Shown here: positions 53,487 to 62,557 of the stretch, one piece after another
Layout of the letters: each line of letters starts with the position of its first letter
How positions within the stretch are numbered: the first letter of the stretch is position 1
Source: JAHCHG01 sp041745765
GTDB lineage: Bacteria; Acidobacteriota; Blastocatellia; Pyrinomonadales; Pyrinomonadaceae
Reading direction: 5' to 3'
NCBI GenBank assembly: GCA_041745765.1
Contig: JBGTIH010000163.1
Coordinates: 14,290-78,289 of the forward strand
DNA length: 64,000 bases
Program-made: the position numbers and the translations under genes
Notes under the pieces: model-generated
Told to the model about the DNA's origin: nothing
Database searches by the model: none
Seen by the model: the letters and a program-made list of their open reading frames with translations, nothing else

Positions 53487-54188
53487 TTAACCTTGTTCAT
53501 TTTCCCAGATATATTTTGAAGCATCTTTTCCGGTCATAAAAAGTAAATCCAAAATTGAAACTTGCGGGTCAAACGGCGGATATAACTGCGGATATTCAGG
53601 ATAATTGTAAGTCATATATTCTAACGTAATTCCGGCTGCCCGAAATTTTTCGTCTTCGATGTAGTCTTGCGCCGATTTTCCGCTGATGTAGTGAGTCGCG
53701 CCGACTTCCTTTAAAATTTTAATCAAACGGTCTGTTTTTTGTCCGTCAACTTGCAGACTCGACGAGCGTAAAAACTGCGTATCGTCGATGCCGAGCAGTT
53801 CGGCAATTTTAACGGTTGTGTTAATAGTAAAATCGGCAAGCAAATCGGACTGAAGCTGATAGAGTTTTTCAACCTGTGGGAAAATTTCATCGAAAAACGA
53901 CGATTTGGCGTAAGCATATTGAACGCTTAAAAGATGTTTTTTAATCCAATCTTCCTCACCGGAAATGCGAATTTCGTTAATCGGTGTCTGATTTGATTGA
54001 AAGCCTTTGCTGAAAACGGGAATTGTCAGCCAAATGCTGCCATTTATCGTTTTAATTTTATTGCGATTTCGCCAACCTCGCTTGTCATATTGAACATCAT
54101 CATAAAACACGAACAAGTCGGCTTTTTGAATTTGATGAAAAAAGCCGCGCCAGGGAATATAAGACGGTTGTAAAATAACGCACTTCAT
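53487..54188 (-). CDS. WbqC-family protein
   Basis: 233 residues with the family start CVILQPSYIPWRGFFHQIQ, FYDDVQYDKRGWRNRN and ending in YTNYPEYPQLYPPF-like pattern (seen here as MTYNYPEYPQLYPPF). WbqC genes occur in O-antigen and capsule loci next to aminotransferases; the activity is not proved, acylation of amino sugars being one idea. It stands 9 bases upstream-side of the GNAT gene and in the same run as the aminotransferase. Confidence 0.85.
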   Translation of the reverse strand: MKCVILQPSYIPWRGFFHQIQKADLFVFYDDVQYDKRGWRNRNKIKTINGSIWLTIPVFSKGFQSNQTPINEIRISGEEDWIKKHLLSVQYAYAKSSFFDEIFPQVEKLYQLQSDLLADFTINTTVKIAELLGIDDTQFLRSSSLQVDGQKTDRLIKILKEVGATHYISGKSAQDYIEDEKFRAAGITLEYMTYNYPEYPQLYPPFDPQVSILDLLFMTGKDASKYIWENEQG

Positions 54189-54197
54189 AAAACACTT

Positions 54198-54737
54198 TTA
54201 ATCAAACGATGCCTCTAATTCGGCAAATTCTTCTTTTAACAGACCCATATAAAAGGCATTGATATAATTGCCTTCAAGCAAAAATTCTTTACGCAGAATG
54301 CCTTCAAGATTAAACCCAATTTGTGTATAAGTATTTAAGGCAGGTAGGTTACGGGCGTGAACGGTTAGCCAGATTTTGTTTAAAGAAAGATGTTCAAATC
54401 CAAATTTACAAATTCTATAAGTTGCAGTGCGCCCGATGCCTGAACCTCTCGATAAGGTATTGCCAATATAAATCGAGAAGCGAGCCGTCAAAATATAATC
54501 GTCAACTTTGTCCAAAATCACATTGCCGCGATGATGACCTTCCGAAACTATTGCAAACGCATAAATCTCTTGACTGTTTTCGGTATTTTTTATCCACTTC
54601 AAAGTTTTTTCAAGGTCAGGTTCGCTCCGTAAGCCGATGTTTCGGCTTACGCTCGTGTCCTGCATCCATTCCAGCATTTGTGATGCGTGTTCTGTCGCCA
54701 GAGGGATAATTTCTACGTCTTGCCGCAGCTTTAACAT
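54198..54737 (-). CDS. GNAT acetyltransferase, RimJ/PseH-like
   Basis: 179 residues; acetyl-CoA loop around SRGSGIGRTATYRI (Gly-rich) and the KIWLTVHARNLPALNTYTQIGF signature. The overall form is that of RimJ/RimL and PseH acetyltransferases. Beside the DegT aminotransferase and WbqC genes it probably N-acetylates the amino group of a nucleotide-linked 4-amino sugar. No RimI-like substrate tail is seen. Confidence 0.8.
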   Translation of the reverse strand: MLKLRQDVEIIPLATEHASQMLEWMQDTSVSRNIGLRSEPDLEKTLKWIKNTENSQEIYAFAIVSEGHHRGNVILDKVDDYILTARFSIYIGNTLSRGSGIGRTATYRICKFGFEHLSLNKIWLTVHARNLPALNTYTQIGFNLEGILRKEFLLEGNYINAFYMGLLKEEFAELEASFD

Positions 54738-54742
54738 AAATT

Positions 54743-55681
54743 TTAATCGTCGGTTGTTTTCTCTATCGTGTAAATTGGACGTTCGATACTTCGGTTAAAC
54801 ATCCTACTTAAGTATTCACCGATAATACCGAGCGCGAACATTTGCATTCCCGAAAAAACCGCCGTTATCGAAGCTAAAAACGTAAAACCGGGAACGCTTC
54901 CGTAATACATATAATTGGTAACAGCATATAAAAATATGGTAAATCCGAAAAGTGTAAAAGCAAAACCGACTAAACTTGCAACTCTTAAAGGCAAAGTGCT
55001 GAATCCGGTCAAAATTAAGAGCATCTGATTGAGTAACCGCCGAAAATCGTAGTTTGATTTGCCGAGAAAGCGCGGTTGGTGTTTAACCTTAACCGAAGCA
55101 AAATTGGTAGTTCCCCAGGAAAGCAGAACGTCAATCAGTAAATTAGGACTTTGAAAAGTAGCGAAGGATTTTCTCAAACTAGTCCGAAAGGCGCGGAATG
55201 CACTTATGTCTTTGATATTATTGACATTCATTGCCACTGCCAAAGACTTTTTTGTAACGAGCGAAAGCAAATCACGCAGTATTCCGTGCTGTTCTTGTTC
55301 CGGTTTGCCGTAGACTACATCAAACCCTTCTTGAAATTTCCCCAGCAGTTTCGGAATTTCTTCGGGCGGATGTTGTAAATCGTCGTCTAAAGTTACGATA
55401 ATTTCGTTTTCGGCAGCGCGAATTCCGCACAGAATGGCGTTGTGCTGTCCGTAATTTCGCATCAGACAGATGCCTTTTATCCATTCGTGTTTTTCGGCGA
55501 GTCGGGAAATCTCCGTCCAACTGTTGTCGCGGCTGCCGTCGTTGATTAAAATTAGCTCGAACTTATCGGCAATGCTTGGTAAAACTTGATTTAATCTCTC
55601 GACTAATTCCGGCAAAATGGCTTGACTGTTATAAACCGGAATGACGATTGATAATGAATATTGATATTTTAAATTATCCAT
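54743..55681 (-). CDS. GtrB/DPM1-type polyprenyl-phosphate glycosyltransferase
   Basis: 312 residues. GT-A domain with VIPVYNSQAILPELVERLN, NDGSRDNS, the metal motif LDDDLQHPPEEI and then two C-terminal membrane segments (about 235-260, 270-290), the layout of GtrB and ArnC. It makes polyprenyl-phosphate sugar on the cytoplasmic side for a membrane transferase. Four bases separate it from the DegT gene. Confidence 0.87.
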   Translation of the reverse strand: MDNLKYQYSLSIVIPVYNSQAILPELVERLNQVLPSIADKFELILINDGSRDNSWTEISRLAEKHEWIKGICLMRNYGQHNAILCGIRAAENEIIVTLDDDLQHPPEEIPKLLGKFQEGFDVVYGKPEQEQHGILRDLLSLVTKKSLAVAMNVNNIKDISAFRAFRTSLRKSFATFQSPNLLIDVLLSWGTTNFASVKVKHQPRFLGKSNYDFRRLLNQMLLILTGFSTLPLRVASLVGFAFTLFGFTIFLYAVTNYMYYGSVPGFTFLASITAVFSGMQMFALGIIGEYLSRMFNRSIERPIYTIEKTTDD

Positions 55682-55684
55682 CGT

Positions 55685-56824
55685 TTATTTTCGACCGCGC
55701 CAATCTGTTATTGCTTCAATTACCCGACTTTGTTCATCGTCGCTGAAGCTGTTAAAAAAAGGAAGCCGCACTAATTGGTCGCTCAACTCTTCGGTAATCG
55801 GGCAATCGCTTTTTTTTTCGCCGAATTTTTTTCCCATTTCTGAAAGATGCAAAGGCAGATAATGAAAAACCGATAAAATGCCTTTCTCCCGAAGAAAAGT
55901 TATGAAATTTTGTCTTTGCTCCAAAGACGGCAAAAGCAGGTAAAACATATGATAAGCCTGTTCGCACTCAGCAGGAACAATCGGCAAAAGAACATCATTT
56001 TCGGCTGCCCAAATTTGCAGCGAATCGTAATAAGTCTGCCATATTTGCCGACGTTTAATCTGAATTTCTTCTTTTACTTCAAGTTGCGCGTATAAATAAG
56101 CTGCAAGCAAGTCCGATAACAAATAACTCGAACCGATATCAACCCACGTATATTTATCAACCTGCCCGCGAAAAAAGCGGCTGCGATTCGTACCTTTTTC
56201 GCGGATGATTTCGGCGCGTTCGATATACTGCGGATCGTTGATGACGAGCGCACCGCCTTCGCCGCACGTAAAATTTTTCGTTTCATGAAAACTCTGCGTC
56301 GCCATAGCGCCGAATGTGCCGAGATATTTGCCTTTGTATTTGCCGAACAAACCGTGAGCGTTATCTTCAATGACCTTTATATCATATTTACCCGCAATTC
56401 TTAAAATTTCGTCCATTTCGCAGCCGACACCGGCATAATGAACGACGACAATTGCTTTGGTGCGCGGCGTAATCAAAGCCTCGATTTTCTTTTCGTCAAT
56501 ATTTAACGTGTCAGGACGAATATCGGCAAATACCGGTCGCGCACCGCGTAAAACGTAGGCATTAACCGTTGATACAAACGTAAATGAAGGAATTATAACT
56601 TCATCATCGGGCTGCAAATCCAACAGCAGAGCCGTCATCTCCAGAGCGTGTGTGCAGGAAGTCGTCAATAAAACTTTAGCGGCGCCTAAAGTTTCTTCGA
56701 GCAAAGCGTGACATTGCTTTGTGAAATATCCATCTCCGGCGGTATGCATATTGGTAATGCACTGCGCCAGATATTCCGGTTCAGTTCCTATAAAACAGGG
56801 TTTGTTAAATGGAATATCAATCAT
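55685..56824 (-). CDS. DegT/DnrJ-type aminotransferase (4-amino-4,6-dideoxyhexose synthase-like)
   Basis: 379 residues from the ATG giving MIDIPFNKPCF; a further 55-residue upstream frame overlaps the preceding gene and is rejected. PLP-binding lysine in HETKNFTCGEGG, HAGVGCEMD-type loop (VVVHYAGVGCEMDEI) and FTFVSTVNAYVLRGA, typical of RffA/WecE. It adds an amino group at C4 of a nucleotide 4-keto-6-deoxy sugar using glutamate. The donor nucleotide may be CDP here, because RfbF and RfbG adjoin; in the family dTDP is usual. Confidence 0.85.
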   Translation of the reverse strand: MIDIPFNKPCFIGTEPEYLAQCITNMHTAGDGYFTKQCHALLEETLGAAKVLLTTSCTHALEMTALLLDLQPDDEVIIPSFTFVSTVNAYVLRGARPVFADIRPDTLNIDEKKIEALITPRTKAIVVVHYAGVGCEMDEILRIAGKYDIKVIEDNAHGLFGKYKGKYLGTFGAMATQSFHETKNFTCGEGGALVINDPQYIERAEIIREKGTNRSRFFRGQVDKYTWVDIGSSYLLSDLLAAYLYAQLEVKEEIQIKRRQIWQTYYDSLQIWAAENDVLLPIVPAECEQAYHMFYLLLPSLEQRQNFITFLREKGILSVFHYLPLHLSEMGKKFGEKKSDCPITEELSDQLVRLPFFNSFSDDEQSRVIEAITDWRGRK

Positions 56825-57374
56825 ATAAATTAAACGGCGAAACGAAATTTTCCAAAAATGGCAAATCGGCATCTCTGGCTGACAAAAACGGTTCTTTGAT
56901 TTTCCAATCAATTCCGATTGTCGGGTCATTCCAACGAATTCCGCCTTCATAATCGGGAGCGTAAACATTATCAACTTTGTATTGGACAATGACTTCTTCA
57001 GTCAACGAACAAAATCCGTGTGCAAAACCTCTCGGAATATAAACAATTTTGTCATTATCTTCGCTCAGTTCGATTGAATCCCACTGCCCGAAGGTCGGCG
57101 AATCTTTTCGCAAATCTACGAAGACATCGAGAATTGCTCCCTGCACGACGCGAACAAGTTTTGTTTCGGCAAAGGGCGGACGTTGAAAATGCAGTCCGCG
57201 AACTGTGTGAAGACGGGTTGAAAGTGATTGGTTTTCCTGTGCCCAAACAGTTTGCAAATTGTGTTCGGCAAACACTTCGCGGCTGTAAGTACGCATAAAA
57301 TAACCGCGTGCATCGCCGATGCGGTTGAGCGTGATTTCAAAAGTCCCCTGTAATTTTAGCGGTTTAATGTCCAT
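56817..57374 (-). CDS. rfbC: dTDP-4-dehydrorhamnose 3,5-epimerase family
   Basis: 185 residues from the ATG beginning MDIKPLKL; the seven residues upstream overlap the rfbG end. Catalytic His in VRGLHFQRPP, then the LVRVVQGAILDVFVDLR core and PRGFAHGFCSLTEEV. In this setting it likely epimerises the RfbG product (CDP-4-keto-6-deoxyglucose) at C3/C5. Overlaps rfbG by 11 bases and the aminotransferase by 8. Confidence 0.85.
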   Translation of the reverse strand: MDIKPLKLQGTFEITLNRIGDARGYFMRTYSREVFAEHNLQTVWAQENQSLSTRLHTVRGLHFQRPPFAETKLVRVVQGAILDVFVDLRKDSPTFGQWDSIELSEDNDKIVYIPRGFAHGFCSLTEEVIVQYKVDNVYAPDYEGGIRWNDPTIGIDWKIKEPFLSARDADLPFLENFVSPFNLYD

Positions 57375-58422
57375 TTCTGCTTTGATAAAATTCAATCTGC
57401 TGCTGCGTAATTGCGCTCAAATCAGCATTGTTTTTAAATGCTTGATACCAGTTAATCGTCAAGTTTATTGCCTCTTCCAAACTCAATTTCGGCAGCCAAA
57501 TTAATTCGTTTTTCGCTTTCGTGCTGTCGAGCTTTAAGATTTTTGCCTCGTGTGGCTGGTTGCCGTCGGCGATTTCCCAATTTACTTCGTCGTTCCAGAT
57601 TCGCTTTATTTCTTCCAAAATCCAGCCGACGGGTTTTGCGTCCGTTTCATTCGAGCCGAAATTCCACGCTTCCGCAAATTGCTTTTCGCCTTCGTAGAGT
57701 TTTTGCGCCAATTTCAAATATCCGGCAAGCGGCTCTAAAACGTGCTGCCACGGACGAATCGAATTTGGATTGCGAATCTCTAATTTTTCGCCAAAAATCA
57801 GCGAACGAAAAACATCGGGCAATAATCTGTCCTCCGACCAATCGCCGCCGCCGATCACATTTCCGGCGCGTGCCGTGGCGATCAGACAATCGCTTTCGGT
57901 AAAAAACGAATTTCGATATGACGAAACCGCCAATTCCGCGCACGCTTTGCTGTTTGAATACGGATCAAATCCGCCTAATCTTTCGTTTTCACGATACGCC
58001 CAATGCCATTCCTTGTTTTCGTAAACCTTGTCGGTCGTGATGATAACGACAGATTTTACAAAATCAGTTTTCCGAACGACTTCCAAAATATTGATCGTGC
58101 CGATCACATTGGTCGTATATGTATCAATCGGCTCACGATACGAACGCCTGACCAAACTCTGCGCGGCAAGATGAAAAACGATTTCCGGTTTAAATACTTG
58201 AATTGCTTTTTTAAAATCCGGCAAATCGCGGATGTCGCCGATTTTTGATTGAATCTTATTTTCAAGATTTAAATCTTCAAATAAATTCGGCTGTGTGTCC
58301 GGTGCGAGGGAATAACCGCAAATTTCCGCATCGAGCGAATTTAACCAGAAAGCAAGCCAGCTTCCTTTAAAGCCCGTATGTCCGGTAATTAATACTTTTT
58401 TTCCTTTCCAAAAGTCCTGCAT
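57364..58422 (-). CDS. rfbG: CDP-glucose 4,6-dehydratase
   Basis: 352 residues. SDR with GHTGFKGSWLAFWL (14-27), YENKEWHWAYRE and the catalytic YSNSK (Tyr-x-x-x-Lys). The GFKGSWLA and WHWAYRE patterns are those of CDP-glucose dehydratases rather than RmlB. It makes CDP-4-keto-6-deoxy-D-glucose with NAD. The rfbF gene ends one base before it. Confidence 0.88.
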   Translation of the reverse strand: MQDFWKGKKVLITGHTGFKGSWLAFWLNSLDAEICGYSLAPDTQPNLFEDLNLENKIQSKIGDIRDLPDFKKAIQVFKPEIVFHLAAQSLVRRSYREPIDTYTTNVIGTINILEVVRKTDFVKSVVIITTDKVYENKEWHWAYRENERLGGFDPYSNSKACAELAVSSYRNSFFTESDCLIATARAGNVIGGGDWSEDRLLPDVFRSLIFGEKLEIRNPNSIRPWQHVLEPLAGYLKLAQKLYEGEKQFAEAWNFGSNETDAKPVGWILEEIKRIWNDEVNWEIADGNQPHEAKILKLDSTKAKNELIWLPKLSLEEAINLTINWYQAFKNNADLSAITQQQIEFYQSRNGH

Positions 58423-59190
58423 TTACCAGACCTTCCACGGCGGATTTCCGCTTTCCCAAACGCTTTCTAAATACTTCTTATCACGCAGAGTGTCCATACA
58501 TTGCCAAAAACCGTCGTGGCGATATGCCATTAATTGATTTTCATCTGCCAGACGTTCGAGCGCGTCTTTTTCCATTATGCTCGCATCACCGTTTAAATAA
58601 TCCAAAACCTGCGGCTCGAAAACCAAATAGCCGCCGTTTATCCAGCCTTCGTGCGTTTGCGGTTTTTCCGTAAATTCAGTTGAAAAATCTTCTTTAATAA
58701 GAAGTTCGCCGTAACGCGCTGGCGGGTGAACTGCCGTTACGGTGGCAAGCTTTCCGTGTGATTTATGAAATTCAAGCAATTTCTGTAAATCTATATCGCA
58801 TACGCCGTCGCCGTATGTAATCATAAAGGTCGCGTCTTGCAGATAAGTTTCCAGCCGTTTGATCCTTCCGCCCGTCATCGAATTTTGCCCGGTTTCCATC
58901 AGATGCAGAATCCAGTCTTCGCTTTCGCGTTCGCCGATTTCCGTCGTTCCGGTCGAAAAATCAATTTTCATATTGCCGTTCAAATTACAATAATCAAGAA
59001 AGAATTTTTTGATTATCTCGCCCTTATAGCCGAGCGCAACAAAAAATTCCTTGAAGCCGTAATGAGAATATGTCTTCATTATGTGCCAGAGAATCGGATA
59101 ACCGCCGATCTCGACCATCGGTTTCGGTTTAATTTCGGTTTCTTCGGCAAGGCGCGTTCCGAGTCCGCCTGCGAGAATTACAACTTTCAT
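58423..59190 (-). CDS. rfbF: Glucose-1-phosphate cytidylyltransferase
   Basis: 255 residues, nucleotidyltransferase with ILAGGLGTRLAEETEIKPKP and the YGDGVCDIDL metal motif. It makes CDP-glucose from CTP and glucose-1-phosphate, the entry step of CDP-sugar synthesis. First gene (on the minus strand) of the RfbF-RfbG-RfbC-DegT run. No rfbH is present, so 3,6-dideoxy sugars are not expected from this set. Confidence 0.9.
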   Translation of the reverse strand: MKVVILAGGLGTRLAEETEIKPKPMVEIGGYPILWHIMKTYSHYGFKEFFVALGYKGEIIKKFFLDYCNLNGNMKIDFSTGTTEIGERESEDWILHLMETGQNSMTGGRIKRLETYLQDATFMITYGDGVCDIDLQKLLEFHKSHGKLATVTAVHPPARYGELLIKEDFSTEFTEKPQTHEGWINGGYLVFEPQVLDYLNGDASIMEKDALERLADENQLMAYRHDGFWQCMDTLRDKKYLESVWESGNPPWKVW

Positions 59191-59244
59191 AGTTAAAGAT
59201 TATATAAAATTTTTGGGAAATTAGGTTCGCTTCTACGCGAAAAT

Positions 59245-59583
59245 TTACCGCTTCATCCGATTTGCGTTGATTACTTCTGCCAGGTGGTTCGGGGCTGACA
59301 TATTTAGGATTGTGTGGTTTCGCATTATTAGTTTTAGTTCCGTTTTGTCGGTGATTATGCCTTTAAGCGGTCGGTCGCCGGTTTTTTGGATTATTCCAGC
59401 GCGCATCCATTGCCAGAATTGTTTCTGGGTCGTCCAAAATTTTTCTCCGTTCGGGCAGACAATCTTTGCCGTGCGCTTTTTTGTTGTTTTCCCGATTTTC
59501 TTCTTGTTCTGTGGCAATAATCTCATTTTTTTTAACTGCAAAGGTTTAATTGATGCCAAGTCTTTGGCTATTGGTCTTCGCAT
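59245..59583 (-). CDS. Small basic protein, unrecognised
   Basis: 112 residues with many Lys/Arg in the first 45 positions and the segment FWTTQKQFWQWMRAGIIQ. No family recognised; DNA-associated function is only a guess from its charge. Located between the polysaccharide locus and the mobile-element zone. Confidence 0.45.
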   Translation of the reverse strand: MRRPIAKDLASIKPLQLKKMRLLPQNKKKIGKTTKKRTAKIVCPNGEKFWTTQKQFWQWMRAGIIQKTGDRPLKGIITDKTELKLIMRNHTILNMSAPNHLAEVINANRMKR

Positions 59584-60451
59584 TTTGCTCTGATACTAAT
59601 TTCTTTCTCAAAAGCGGCGCATCATTATAAAAGGTTTTTCCAAAAACCAAAGACCCAAGCCCAAAGACCTGGCATCAAATACACTTTATTTGACCGAATA
59701 ACTTTCCATATCTTTAGCTTCGCGTTTAAATACACTTCACCTCTTTGTATGATTCCATTGACTCGGAAAAAGATATTTTCTTCTTTCCGCGCGTTCGGCA
59801 TACCCGAAGCCCTTACCTTTTTCTAAGGCAGGGAAATCTCTTTTTGGGCGAGACGGTTCCCGTTTGATTTTCAATACCTGTCGGTAGATTCCCGATTCTG
59901 TTTTTCTCTTTGCGTTTCTTTGCGGCTTTTTTTGCCGCGAAGAACGCAAAGAAACGCAAAGAGCGCAAGGGTGTTTTAGGTTATCTTTTAGTTTTCAATA
60001 AAAATCTCTTGACAAACCTTTATAAAAATAACCTGGCGATTCTTTGCGTCGCCCGCGCCGCCTCGCGCTGCATTATTTACAGTAATCTAAATTCTATCGG
60101 CGCAACTTTTCTTCATTATTATTAAATCCGGAAAGAGTTATTCTGTAACAATTCTACGTTCCGCACACTGGTGGTTCTTATCGTACCAACCTATTATGGT
60201 CCCGGCAAGTTCTCTGGTATCGTTTAACATACTGAGTATCTCTTTTTCTTAAGCACGTAAAGTGGGGGGAGTGCTTAATTTGGCAAAATTGAATTCTAGT
60301 GTGTGCGCGGCGGTTTCGTCAACCGCTTGGGGGATATTTAATTGTATTTTAATACAAAACTTGGCGTTTTTTTTGGCTGCTAGAGGGAAGGTTTCTGGTG
60401 CCATATCAAGCGCACTAAGCCGCCACCGGCTTTCGGATTATTTTAATGTGA
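59584..60451. other. Gap of 868 bases: one inverted repeat, no supported gene
   Basis: Contains the inverted repeat at 59905-59967 and a small hairpin near 60309-60325 (GCGGTT/AACCGC). Open frames of 60-70 residues here overlap the repeat and lack protein-like composition, so they are not called. The rest is unremarkable. Confidence 0.45.
59905..59967. repeat. CGCAAAG-word inverted repeat, short loop
   Basis: Left arm CTCTTTGCGTTTCTTTGCGG then C; right arm GCCGCGAAGAACGCAAAGAA then ACGCAAAGAGCG. Arms pair over about 20 bases with a TTTTTT loop, the tightest member of the CGCAAAG family. Confidence 0.75.
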
Positions 60452-60958
60452 CTATTGTTGGTTAAGAGATATTAAGCCGCAGATCCGCGTGATCTTGGTT
60501 TTCTCTTTTGATAGTTCCAAGCCGCGCTCTGTTAAATGTGATTCGACAATCGGTAAAACTTCCGTTTCCAGCAGTTCTTTCGTTCTGCCCGTAATAATGA
60601 AGTCGTCCGCGTATCGAACCAGATTGATTAACCCTTGCTCACCTTTGCGCGTTCGCCGTTTGTTTTCCAAACCATCCAACACGAGGTTTGCTAAAACAGG
60701 CGAAATAATACCGCCTTGCGGCGTTCCATCGTCCGTCGGGTAAAAGGCGTTTTTATTCAGATAAGCCGCTTTCAACCATTTACAAAGAATGTTTTTGTCC
60801 ATTGGAATATGATTTAACATCCATTCGTGGCTGATATTATCAAAACAGCCTAAAATGTCCGCTTCAAGTATCCATTGCGCTCTGTTCTTGTTTTCTAAGA
60901 TATTAAAACATTGTTCAATAGCGTCGGCAGTTGCCCGATTCTTGCGGAAACTGTAAAG
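60452..60958 (-). pseudogene. Group II intron-type reverse-transcriptase fragment
   Basis: Frame open from about 60958 to the stop at 60452. It includes FRKNRATADAIEQCF, DILGCFDNISHEWM, TPQGGIISPVLANLVLDGLE and the catalytic YADDF of the LtrA-type reverse transcriptase. The fragment lacks the N-terminal and the X/endonuclease regions, and its last dozen residues after KTKITRI do not match the family. No domain V is visible next to it, so it is a relic. Confidence 0.8.
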
Positions 60959-61039
60959 TTAAGCATCATAGCTATTTACACGACTTCGTGTCGCACTGTT
61001 TTCATTGCTATCGCTACCCTGTATATCTCACCCAAGCGA

Positions 61040-61756
61040 TCACCTCCGCAGTTCCTGAAATTCAATTATGTTTGGTTCACCGGGTCTCACCAGACCATAA
61101 CCCGGAAGATACTGGAGCGAGTATCGAATGCTCCCTATCACGACCGTATATATGCGGTTCTCGCGATCAAACAATTTCCAGGTGCCGCTGAAACCAGTGG
61201 CAGTTTCGATTTTCCCGTCGGGCAGAAACTTCGTGGCGCCGTATGATTCGCTGTAGTGCATCACTTTTGGGTCGTAGGTGCGAATGATCGGATCAGTGGC
61301 ACTCTTGACCTCGTCAAACGCGACGTCTCCCGTCGCTTCGATCTCGTAGTCACCGCCCATCCGGATCAGGCTTTGATTTGGCGGAGCAATGCTGACGATT
61401 AGTTTGATTTTCTGGTCTAATTTTTTTGATACGAACGTTGCCTCATTCTCGTTTCTGCTTGATTTAATGAATTTGGTCGCCTTCCAGTTTCTATTCTCAT
61501 CGGTGACCGTTATTGTTAATACATTATTACTAAGCTCCGAGCCGTAAAGGGTGGTGGGATTTTTAAACCGAACCCTCAAGGTGTTGTTTCCGGGAGTTAC
61601 ATAAAAATACCAATAGTGTGTGCCGACCAGACTATCTGAAGTGCCCTGGTTGATACCCGCTTTCAAAGGATAAGGATCCGCAGGCTTCAGCGATTGCGCC
61701 GAAGCGTATCCCATTGCCAGAAAGAACACTGTAATCAATAAACTTACTTTTCTCAT
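61040..61756 (-). CDS. Exported protein of unknown function
   Basis: 239 residues from MRKVSLL; upstream in-frame residues are not used because a GGAGAA site precedes this ATG. Signal peptide with a hydrophobic core (about 4-20) ending ASA-Q. The mature part is rich in beta-strand patterns (GTHYWYFYVTPGNNTLRVRF, then YEIEATGDV) and resembles a beta-sandwich. No family recognised; DNA composition here is more GC-rich than the polysaccharide locus. Confidence 0.6.
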   Translation of the reverse strand: MRKVSLLITVFFLAMGYASAQSLKPADPYPLKAGINQGTSDSLVGTHYWYFYVTPGNNTLRVRFKNPTTLYGSELSNNVLTITVTDENRNWKATKFIKSSRNENEATFVSKKLDQKIKLIVSIAPPNQSLIRMGGDYEIEATGDVAFDEVKSATDPIIRTYDPKVMHYSESYGATKFLPDGKIETATGFSGTWKLFDRENRIYTVVIGSIRYSLQYLPGYGLVRPGEPNIIEFQELRR

Positions 61757-62076
61757 TTTCTTAAATTCTCCTCTTTTGTATTTTCTTAGAATTTGTTTCA
61801 ACAAATTTGCCTCTATCTATAAGCGCGTCATTAGCGGGAAAACCGGACGGTTTTTTTTTCGTTTCGCAACTTGAGGAGCAGAAACCTGGTTTTTCTCGAT
61901 TCAAACCGCGCCGTTTTTGTGATGATTTCATTAAGGTTTTCTTGGTTAAAGTTATATTAAGTCTTAATTTGTCATGAAGACGTTCCCTGATAAACCAGAC
62001 TTTTTAAATCTTAGGGAATGAACGCGGAGACAAGACTGAGGCAGTTGACAATAGTTTGTGTTAATATTTGCCGCAT
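61757..62076. other. Gap of 320 bases between divergent genes
   Basis: No gene. A small stem (AAACC/GGTTT with a long T run, about 61841-61862) looks like a weak terminator on the plus strand but has no gene before it. The remainder should contain the promoters of both flanking genes; none is convincing by eye. Confidence 0.35.
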
Positions 62077-62514
62077 ATGATAACTTCTGACGAGCGTTCC
62101 GATCTGATCTATATTATGAAAATGAACCGGTTGAATCTGGTGGACTCCGATTCAGCTCAAATGGAATTTATCGGTTTCGTTAATGACAAGGATTATCGGG
62201 TTAGTATTCTGGCGGTCGAAAATTCGCCGCAGCTTATTATTGAGTCCGGCGGAGAAGTGATTTGCTATGAAAACTTGAGGAGTATTGATGATTTGAAGAC
62301 TTTTCTCGACGAACGGCTCTATCGCTTTTTTTTTATTCGTGCGGATTTTGAGGGATTGATGAGAAATACTGTTGTTTTAAGTGGTGGCTCTGGCTCATTT
62401 GATGGACGTTTCCTCTGGTTTTTTACTTCCTTTTGTTTGATTTTTTCTCTTCTGTCGTTTCGCTCTTTTTTGAGGTTTCAACAACTTTTGCCAAAGGGCT
62501 GTAAAGTTTTATAA
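62077..62514 (+). CDS. Small unrecognised protein
   Basis: 145 residues from ATG 62077 (a TTG three codons upstream is also in frame). It has SDLIYIMKMNRLNLVDSDSAQ at the start, a beta-rich middle, and a hydrophobic Phe/Leu-rich C-terminus (about 110-130) that may be a membrane segment or a result of truncation. An exact 13-base inverted repeat (62503-62515 and 62544-62556) follows, acting possibly as a terminator. The IS5-like element begins right after it. Confidence 0.45.
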   Translation: MITSDERSDLIYIMKMNRLNLVDSDSAQMEFIGFVNDKDYRVSILAVENSPQLIIESGGEVICYENLRSIDDLKTFLDERLYRFFFIRADFEGLMRNTVVLSGGSGSFDGRFLWFFTSFCLIFSLLSFRSFLRFQQLLPKGCKVL

Positions 62515-62557
62515 AAAAATCCGACGCGTATTAATGCAATTGATTTATAAAACTTTT

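Noticed and set aside
59737..60125. Two frames of about 70 residues on opposite strands over the CGCAAAG repeat
   Set aside because: They are translations of the repeat words; composition is not protein-like.
60125..60960. Group II intron RNA around the reverse-transcriptase fragment
   Set aside because: I saw no domain V-like hairpin with the expected catalytic sequence in this stretch on either strand.
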